64,000 nucleotides of DNA from contig NZ_FKBS01000012.1 of the NCBI RefSeq assembly GCF_900078315.1, positions 41,460 to 105,459 on the forward strand, read 5' to 3'. The first letter of the stretch is position 1, and every line of letters starts with the position of its first letter. Of this stretch, positions 58,101 through 64,000 are shown in pieces. Source of the DNA: Bordetella ansorpii (GTDB lineage: Bacteria; Pseudomonadota; Gammaproteobacteria; Burkholderiales; Burkholderiaceae_B). Under the pieces are notes generated by a model. It had not been told where the DNA came from, ran no database searches, and saw only the letters and a list, made by a program, of their open reading frames with translations. The position numbers were made by a program, and so were the translations under genes.

Positions 58101-58916
58101 ATGGAACAACTTGGGTCGTCGTTCAGGGCCAGCCGGACATCACTGCAGATCTTTCGCGCGGTGCTGTTCGCACTGTTCATGCGCGAGATGCAGACGCGTT
58201 TCGGCGCCAGGCGCATGGGTTTCATATGGGTCGTGATGGAGCCGCTGGCCATCCTGGCCATCATCGTCGTCTTTCACTCGTTCTTTCGGGCCATTCCAGT
58301 ACAGGGCATCGATTTCGTGATGTTCATGGTCTCCGGTATCGTGCCGTTTCACCTGATGCGCAGCCTGGCGTACCGGTTGACGGACGCCGTGCCCGCCAAT
58401 CAGGGGCTGTTCGCGTATCGGCAACTCATGCCGTTCGATACCTTCATCGCGCGTCTCATCGTAGAGCTCTGCACCTATACCTGCGCCTATCTCATCATCT
58501 GCTTCGTCATCGGGTTCTGGCTTGGCCGTGATGTCAGGATCAATGATCCGCTGGCGTGGTTGCTGGCCCTGGGGGATGGCGTGTTGCTGTCGTTCGCGCT
58601 GGGTGTGGCCTTTGCGATGATCAGCCATCGATTTCCCTCCATGTCGCGGGTGTGCCGGCTGTCGTTCATCCCCATCTACCTGACGGCGGGCGTGTTCTTT
58701 CCCATCTGGCGCGTGCCGCAGGACAAACTGATCTTCATCGCGTGGAATCCCTACGTCGAGGTGATCGACAATATCCGTGCAGCCACATTTGAGAACTATC
58801 CGGTCACCGAGGGATTGAACAGCAGCTATCCCGTGTATTTCTCGCTGATCCTCCTGTTCATCGTGATGGCGGTATACAGAGGGCAGCGCCAGATCCTCCG
58901 GGCGCCGAGGCCATAA
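58101..58916 (+). CDS. kpsM: Capsule polysaccharide ABC exporter, permease
   Basis: A 271-residue ABC-2 permease with about six membrane helices, of the KpsM/CtrC type. The N-terminus has REMQTRFGARRMGFIWVVMEPLA, a segment typical of polysaccharide exporters, and near the C-terminus WNPYVEVIDNIRAATF. Its stop codon and the kpsT start share one base (TAATG), indicating translational coupling. Confidence 0.94.
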   Translation: MEQLGSSFRASRTSLQIFRAVLFALFMREMQTRFGARRMGFIWVVMEPLAILAIIVVFHSFFRAIPVQGIDFVMFMVSGIVPFHLMRSLAYRLTDAVPANQGLFAYRQLMPFDTFIARLIVELCTYTCAYLIICFVIGFWLGRDVRINDPLAWLLALGDGVLLSFALGVAFAMISHRFPSMSRVCRLSFIPIYLTAGVFFPIWRVPQDKLIFIAWNPYVEVIDNIRAATFENYPVTEGLNSSYPVYFSLILLFIVMAVYRGQRQILRAPRP

Positions 58917-59572
58917 TGATCGAGTTGCAGAAACTGACCAAGTCGTACGTTACCAAGCGTGGACGGCAGTACGTCTTCCGTGACCTTTCCTACGTCATCC
59001 CGCCGGACAAGAACATCGCGTTGATCGGCCGAAACGGCGCGGGCAAGAGTACCTTGATGCGCCTGCTGTGCGGCACGGACATCCCCGATAGCGGAAAGAT
59101 CATCACCGACAAGCGAATATCCTGGCCGGTCGGTCTGGGTGGAGGATTCCAGGGGTCGCTCACGGGGCGGCAGAACGCGAAGTTCATCTGCCGCTCTCTG
59201 GGCGCGGAAGGCGAAGCCATGGAGAAGGTGCTTGCCTACGTGGAAGACTTCGCCGAGCTGGGTGACTACTTCAACCAACCCGTCAAGACCTACTCGTCGG
59301 GCATGAGCTCACGGTTGCGGTTCGGCCTGAGTCTGGCCTTCGATTTCGACTACTACATGATCGACGAGGCCATGTCGGTCGGCGATGCCCATTTTCGGGA
59401 GAAGGCGACTGCCGAATTCAAGAAGCGGGTGGGGCGGGCAAACGTCATCCTCGTCACCCATGGCATGGGGCAGGTCAGGAAGATGTGCGACATCGTCCTG
59501 ATCTTGAATCAGGGCACTGTGCAGGCATACGAGGACGTCGAGGAAGGAATCGACACCTACATGAAGCTGTAG
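58916..59572 (+). CDS. kpsT: Capsule polysaccharide ABC exporter, ATPase
   Basis: A 218-residue ATPase of the KpsT/CtrD type. Walker A is GRNGAGKST at residues 38-46, the signature is YSSGMSSR at about 126-133, and Walker B is YYMIDEAM with Asp150-Glu151. The short length and SWPVGLGGGFQGSLTGRQN segment are usual for capsule exporters without a carbohydrate-binding domain. That fits export of a lipid-linked polymer primed by KpsC. Confidence 0.95.
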   Translation: MIELQKLTKSYVTKRGRQYVFRDLSYVIPPDKNIALIGRNGAGKSTLMRLLCGTDIPDSGKIITDKRISWPVGLGGGFQGSLTGRQNAKFICRSLGAEGEAMEKVLAYVEDFAELGDYFNQPVKTYSSGMSSRLRFGLSLAFDFDYYMIDEAMSVGDAHFREKATAEFKKRVGRANVILVTHGMGQVRKMCDIVLILNQGTVQAYEDVEEGIDTYMKL

Positions 59573-59598
59573 GCGCAGTGGGGCGGCCAGCAGCGCCT

Positions 59599-59631
59599 TG
59601 GCGGCATGCCTTCCAGCATGGCTTGCCGCCA
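59599..59631. other. Inverted repeat after kpsT
   Basis: TGGCGGCA and TGCCGCCA form perfect 8-base arms, with three more inner pairs after one mismatch, in the 88-base gap between kpsT and the next gene. No T run follows, so it may modulate readthrough rather than end transcription. Confidence 0.35.
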
Positions 59632-59660
59632 TGATCGATCAATGATTTTGTGGACAAGGA

Positions 59661-62009
59661 ATGGAAGAACAGCTCAGGGTAAAGGTCATCGCGATTGCAA
59701 AGGACGAGGCTGCCTACATTCCTCAGTGGATCCATCATCATCTTCACTTTGGATTCGACGCGGTCGAGTTGTGGCTGAATGATATTTCGGACAATTCGCT
59801 CGCCTTGTTGCGCAAGATCCAGGCCGCGCTCGGCGCGGACGTGGTCTCGATCGTCGAGGCAGACGACGTCCTGGAGCGATGCATCAAGACCCGCCGCCAT
59901 TTCCAGGAAGAGGCCTACAACCTGGCCTACCAGCGCGAAGTGAAGCAAGGGGCATTCACGCATCTCATGTTCCTGGACCTGGATGAACTGTGGACGCCCG
60001 CCAATTTCGAGGATTCGGTCAAGGACGTGCTTCGCCGTTATCCGCAATCCGATTCCATCTCGTTCCTGTGGATGGTCGACTTGCCGGACAGGCAAAGGAA
60101 ATCCTTCTGCCGGCCTTTCTACCTCGAAAACAAATTTCAGAGAAATCGCCATGTGAAGTCACTGGCGAGGATTTCGCCGAATATCCAGAAAATCGGGATT
60201 CATAACCACGTAGTGAAGGACGGCGTCTTTCACCTGAGCGACGGAACGGCGTTCGAGCCCTCTCCGGATGTGCTGCGTGTCGGCTGGTCCTACATCTCGC
60301 TGCCGCAGGTCAAGGCCCGCCTCAAGCAGCCGGAGCCTTACTTCATCGTCCATCAGATCTACCGTTCGAAAGAGGAATATCTCTCGTCGCTGCTGCGTGG
60401 GCGCAGGCACACCGGGGACCGCGAGCATCTTTTCAAGACCAATCGGCAGGGTTATCTGCCGATGCATGACGAGACGCATACGGAATCCATCCGGGTGTCC
60501 GAGGCGAACCTGCGTCGTTACGATTCCGGTTATCAGGATTTCATCAAGCGGACCGGACTGCCAGAAGTCCTGCGCGCTGCCCAGGACTTCATCGTCGAGC
60601 GCTGCGAGTCCGCGTTCGCGGCCATCAAGGACGACCCCTCGATGCTCGTCAAGTATGAGCAGCAACTGCGAGGGCTGCCGGATGTCCAGGCCAAGGCGGA
60701 AGGCGACTCGATCGTCGGCAAGATCGAGGCGACGTTGAGGGCCAGCCAGACCGACTGCGTCGAGATCCGCGGTTGGGCGGCCGATGTCGGACGCAACCGC
60801 CCGCTGAAATTCCAGTTCCAGGACGATGCCGGTCAACTCGCCGCGCTGTTTTCGCAAAGAGTGGCGCGCCCGGACCTTTACGAGAAAACGAAGCCGTTGG
60901 GGCTGGATTGCGGCTTCCGCCTGGAGATATCTCCCGAACAGGCTGCAGCGATCGAGAGCGGCATTGCGGGAAATGTGTTCGAGATCATTGCCAAGACCTT
61001 CGACGGCAAGGCGCGGCACGTCTTCTCCATCGAGAAATCCGCGCTCAGGCCGGCCAGCGATGTGCCCAATCCGAAGATGCGAGAGCCCTATGGCGAGGTA
61101 TCTTGCGCGGAGGTGCAGGGGGGCATGGTGCAGTTTTCGGGCCAGGTGAACAGCGGTAAGGGAGTCGCTGTTCAAGTCTATGCTGCGATGGACAGCCTGC
61201 TCTTTCCCCTGGCGATCGGCAGCTACGAGCAGGCCGCTCCCGGCGCGATGACGTTCGCCGCATCGCTGGAACTGGCACGGCTGCCGGGTGATCTCCAGGC
61301 TAAGGTGCCTAGAATCTATGCGGCGATCAATGGACGTGCATGCCCCTTGTCCATTGGCGAGAGTTACGCCTATCCCGCCAGCGACGTCGCCTCATTCTAC
61401 CGGGCGAAGTTGCCAACCGCGGCATTTAGCGCGTCCTTGCCCAGGGAAGAGCATGCCAGCCTGCTGGAACATCTTCCGGGCAAGAAGACTTATCTGACGT
61501 ATGGGGCGCCGGATACGGCGTCGTTGGCGTTGCAGGCGGGAGCACAGAACATCGTTGCCGTGGACAGCGATGCCGCCGTGTCAGCCAGGCTCAATGAGCA
61601 TATGGCCGTGGCGATCCGCAATACCAGCCGGAATTTCTTCCCGGTCCACGTGAATCTGGGCAAGACCAAGGAATTGGGCTATCCCGTGGACGATACGGGC
61701 TGGAAGGCCTATCCGACCTATGCCTCGCTGGCGTGGGAACTGTGCGAGGCAAAAGGTATCTCTCCGGATCTGGTGTTGATCGACGCCCGGTTCCGCGTGG
61801 CCTGCTTCCTGGTGTCCGTGATGATGGCCAAGCCTGGCGCCGTCTTGTTGTTCGATGATTATTCTGATCGGCCGCAATACCATGTGGTCGAACGGGTGCT
61901 AAAGCCGGTTGAGCGGTACGGCAGGATGGCCAAGTTCGTCGTGCCTGAGCAGGTCAACCTGAAAGTCGGGCTGGCCCTTTTGTTGCGCTATTGCAGTAAC
62001 GCGTTCTGA
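59661..62009 (+). CDS. Multidomain glycosyltransferase with Rossmann-like C-terminus
   Basis: A 782-residue protein with at least three parts. Residues 1-300 resemble a GT2-like transferase (VIAIAKDEAAYIPQWI, ELWLNDISDNS, FLDLDELW with Asp106, Asp108 and Glu109). Residues about 350-570 hold two probable beta-sandwich segments (VEIRGWAADVGRNRPLKF, MVQFSGQVNSGKGVAVQVYA). Residues about 605-782 look like a Rossmann-type SAM-dependent methyltransferase-like domain (TYGAPDTASLALQAGAQNIVAVDSD, LVLIDARFRVACF, LLFDDYSDRPQYHVVERVL). It follows kpsT after 88 bases. A sugar transfer plus modification role in capsule synthesis is inferred; the C-terminal activity is unproven. Confidence 0.72.
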   Translation: MEEQLRVKVIAIAKDEAAYIPQWIHHHLHFGFDAVELWLNDISDNSLALLRKIQAALGADVVSIVEADDVLERCIKTRRHFQEEAYNLAYQREVKQGAFTHLMFLDLDELWTPANFEDSVKDVLRRYPQSDSISFLWMVDLPDRQRKSFCRPFYLENKFQRNRHVKSLARISPNIQKIGIHNHVVKDGVFHLSDGTAFEPSPDVLRVGWSYISLPQVKARLKQPEPYFIVHQIYRSKEEYLSSLLRGRRHTGDREHLFKTNRQGYLPMHDETHTESIRVSEANLRRYDSGYQDFIKRTGLPEVLRAAQDFIVERCESAFAAIKDDPSMLVKYEQQLRGLPDVQAKAEGDSIVGKIEATLRASQTDCVEIRGWAADVGRNRPLKFQFQDDAGQLAALFSQRVARPDLYEKTKPLGLDCGFRLEISPEQAAAIESGIAGNVFEIIAKTFDGKARHVFSIEKSALRPASDVPNPKMREPYGEVSCAEVQGGMVQFSGQVNSGKGVAVQVYAAMDSLLFPLAIGSYEQAAPGAMTFAASLELARLPGDLQAKVPRIYAAINGRACPLSIGESYAYPASDVASFYRAKLPTAAFSASLPREEHASLLEHLPGKKTYLTYGAPDTASLALQAGAQNIVAVDSDAAVSARLNEHMAVAIRNTSRNFFPVHVNLGKTKELGYPVDDTGWKAYPTYASLAWELCEAKGISPDLVLIDARFRVACFLVSVMMAKPGAVLLFDDYSDRPQYHVVERVLKPVERYGRMAKFVVPEQVNLKVGLALLLRYCSNAF

Positions 62010-62023
62010 CCGTGCTTCCTTTT

Positions 62024-64000
62024 ATGCCGGATGTCGATATGGCCGAAGAAAAACGTCCTGGCGCCCACGTGCCACAGGCAGGGGAAGCCCTCTCGATTGG
62101 CGGGCATGCGGATGAGGTGGCCCACGTCTCTCTTGCCCGTTACCGGGAGTTACAATTGCATGCGCAGGCGCTCGAGCACAGGAACAATGAACTTGCTGTC
62201 GCGCTGCACCAGGCGCAGATCAAGGCATTAGTCCTGAATCACAAGTTCCGCGATGCACGCTCCGGTTTCAAGGGCGTGCTGGCCGCGCCCTTGTCGCTGG
62301 CTAGAAGCCTTCAGCGCCGCTTGTCGGGACGCTACCGGCTGCAGATGGCGCCAGTTCATCAACTGGAAGCGCACAAAAATGGGCAGTGGCTCGTCACGGG
62401 AGACACGCCGCAGTGCTTGCTCATTGCCGATCTGCGCTGGCAGCGCCTGCAGGGCTGGTACTGGCTGGATCTTCGAGTCACCGAAGCAGACGACGTGTTG
62501 GATGCGGCATTCTTCTTCGACATCGAGGGCTCCGCCGGCTTCATCAAGCGCCATTCGGTAAACGTTAGGCTGCAGGCCAGGAAAAACATCCGAATCCCAT
62601 TCTACGTGCCTGCGAATTGTCGGGCGATTCGTTTCGATCCTTGCCATCGCGCGACGCGCTTCGGGTTGAGGATCGACGGATTGGTGCGCCTGGATCAGCA
62701 ACCTGCGGTCGCCGGGGGCAATGAAACGATGATGCGCCGCTGGGCCCTGTTGGGAGGTGGCGTGGGCAATTGGGCGGTCCTCTCCGCAAAGGGCCATGTC
62801 GCGCCCGCGATCGGCGACGATTATCAGTGGCGCTCCGAAGGTATCGATCCCTGGTTTCAGGTGCGGACGCCTGACGATGTATTCAAGGCTGGCTGGTACA
62901 AGGTCGATCTTGCGCTCAATGCCCGGGTGCGCCGCGGCATCTCCAAGCTGTACATGAATTTCGGCGATGGCTATAACGAGGCCGACTCGGCGTCGCTGCC
63001 ATATGAGTCCGGCCAGACGACTTCCCGCGTGGTCCGCTTCCACGGCCAGGCCAAGGCACTGCGCTTTGATCCAGTCGAATGCGAAACGGCATTTTCCATC
63101 GAGGGCCTGGCAGGCACGCCCATATCCGCCGAGCAGGCCAGGCAGGTCATCCTGACAAAGCTCTCCGCCGAGCACGAAGATTTCTTCGGCCAACCTTCGG
63201 ACGATATCTGGGCAGCGCTCACGCGCACGGCTGGCAGCTCTGGGAAAGATCCATTGGCCATGGCCTACGAGGCCTATCAGGCGTTGCATGTCCAAGGTCG
63301 CAACACGTCGGACTACCCCGAGTGGATAGAAGCCAATGAGGGACAGTGGTTCGACGAGGATCTCGTCAGGCGGCAACGAGAGCAGTTCGTGCTCAGGCCG
63401 TTGATTTCCATCGTCATGCCGACGTACAACACGCCGCTGGCCTTGTTGCGCATCGCGATCGATTCGGTCCTGGCGCAGAGCTACCCGGATTGGCAACTGT
63501 GCATCGCGGACGATGACTCCACGGATGCTGCGGTGAGGGAAACGCTCGACGCCTATGCGCGGCAGGACCCGAGAATTCGTGTGGTGTTCCGCCCGTCGAA
63601 CGGCCATATATCGGAGGCATCGAACACGGCACTCGCGTTGGCCGATGGCCAATACGTGGCCTTGCTAGATCATGACGACCAATTGGCCGAACATGCCTTG
63701 CATTATGTCGTTCATTATCTCAACCAGCATCCGCAGGCCAAGATCGTTTATACGGACGAGGATAAGATAGACATCAAGGGCGAGCGCTTCGATCCTCACT
63801 TCAAACCGGATTGGAACCCCGACCTCTGCTTCTCCCAGAATTACGTCTCGCACCTGGGTATTTACCGGCGCGACATTCTCCAGCAGATCGGCGGCTTCCG
63901 TACGGAAGTGGTGGGGAGCCAGGACCACGACCTGTTATTGCGCTGCCTGCCTTTGGTCAAGCCCTCGGAGATCATCCACGTGCCGATGGTTCTTTACCAC
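62024..64000 (+). CDS. Large glycosyltransferase, 3' end outside window
   Basis: The frame is open from the ATG at 62024 to the last base, giving 659 codons with no stop; ATG 62039 is an alternative start. The N-terminus has a short helical, Gln/His/Leu-rich segment (LQLHAQALEHRNNELAVALHQ). A long unrecognised, probably beta-rich region follows (about 100-450). From about residue 460 there is a clear GT-A family 2 domain: LISIVMPTYNTPLALL, CIADDDSTD, VALLDHDDQLAEHAL, then VYTDEDKID and FKPDWNPDL. The VYTDEDKID and FKPDW wording also occurs, weaker, in the transferase at 53700. The remainder of the gene lies beyond the window. Confidence 0.82.
   Translation, partial: MPDVDMAEEKRPGAHVPQAGEALSIGGHADEVAHVSLARYRELQLHAQALEHRNNELAVALHQAQIKALVLNHKFRDARSGFKGVLAAPLSLARSLQRRLSGRYRLQMAPVHQLEAHKNGQWLVTGDTPQCLLIADLRWQRLQGWYWLDLRVTEADDVLDAAFFFDIEGSAGFIKRHSVNVRLQARKNIRIPFYVPANCRAIRFDPCHRATRFGLRIDGLVRLDQQPAVAGGNETMMRRWALLGGGVGNWAVLSAKGHVAPAIGDDYQWRSEGIDPWFQVRTPDDVFKAGWYKVDLALNARVRRGISKLYMNFGDGYNEADSASLPYESGQTTSRVVRFHGQAKALRFDPVECETAFSIEGLAGTPISAEQARQVILTKLSAEHEDFFGQPSDDIWAALTRTAGSSGKDPLAMAYEAYQALHVQGRNTSDYPEWIEANEGQWFDEDLVRRQREQFVLRPLISIVMPTYNTPLALLRIAIDSVLAQSYPDWQLCIADDDSTDAAVRETLDAYARQDPRIRVVFRPSNGHISEASNTALALADGQYVALLDHDDQLAEHALHYVVHYLNQHPQAKIVYTDEDKIDIKGERFDPHFKPDWNPDLCFSQNYVSHLGIYRRDILQQIGGFRTEVVGSQDHDLLLRCLPLVKPSEIIHVPMVLYH

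Overview
The window is G+C-rich DNA from a Gram-negative bacterium. The gene content points to the Burkholderiales, most likely Alcaligenaceae (Bordetella/Achromobacter type): a very large FHA-like surface protein, a Bug-family solute receptor, a Gram-negative trimeric porin, many LysR regulators, and a recG-oxyR pair. The genus is an inference from gene content; no rRNA or tRNA gene is visible to fix it. The surface-polysaccharide end (about 48.6-64 kb) looks less G+C-rich than the rest, as is common for laterally acquired capsule loci.

Layout. 1-11.8 kb: the 3' part of a giant filamentous-haemagglutinin-like gene (start outside the window) followed by an ECF sigma factor gene. 12-14.9 kb: a YhaJ-like LysR regulator divergent from two pirin-family genes. 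15.1-23.7 kb: one very large autotransporter whose passenger carries seven perfectly phased 99-residue repeats. 23.7-27.5 kb: an fbpABC ferric-iron importer with a Fur-box-like site and a terminator-like hairpin between fbpA and fbpB. 27.6-29.5 kb: a TetR regulator divergent from a SugE/Gdx-type SMR exporter, then ferredoxin-NADP reductase. 29.7-31.5 kb: a CitE-like lyase divergent from a LysR regulator. 31.6-39.4 kb: a catabolic-looking cluster of two secreted lipoprotein esterases, a Bug receptor and an AtuA-like pair, divergent from a LysR regulator. 39.5-47.8 kb: ridA, recG, oxyR, an Rpn/DUF4351-type gene, proP-like transporter, porin and dps. 47.9-64 kb: a polysaccharide (capsule) locus with an SDR, glycosyltransferases, rfbA-rfbC, a KpsC-like transferase, kpsE, a Wza/KpsD-like lipoprotein, kpsM, kpsT and two further large glycosyltransferase-type proteins, the last cut by the window end.

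How the parts fit. Two giant secreted proteins and an ABC-exported polysaccharide make much of the window a cell-envelope region. The iron importer, OxyR, Dps, RidA, pirins and ferredoxin reductase form a scattered iron and oxidative-stress theme. The esterase/Bug/AtuA cluster reads as a route in which an ester is cleaved outside the cytoplasm, captured in the periplasm and processed inside; its substrate cannot be told from sequence. The least expected structures are the ABCABCA higher-order repeat in the autotransporter, a tandem Trp/Cys-rich motif in the FHA-like protein, and a three-part glycosyltransferase/Rossmann-like protein in the capsule locus.
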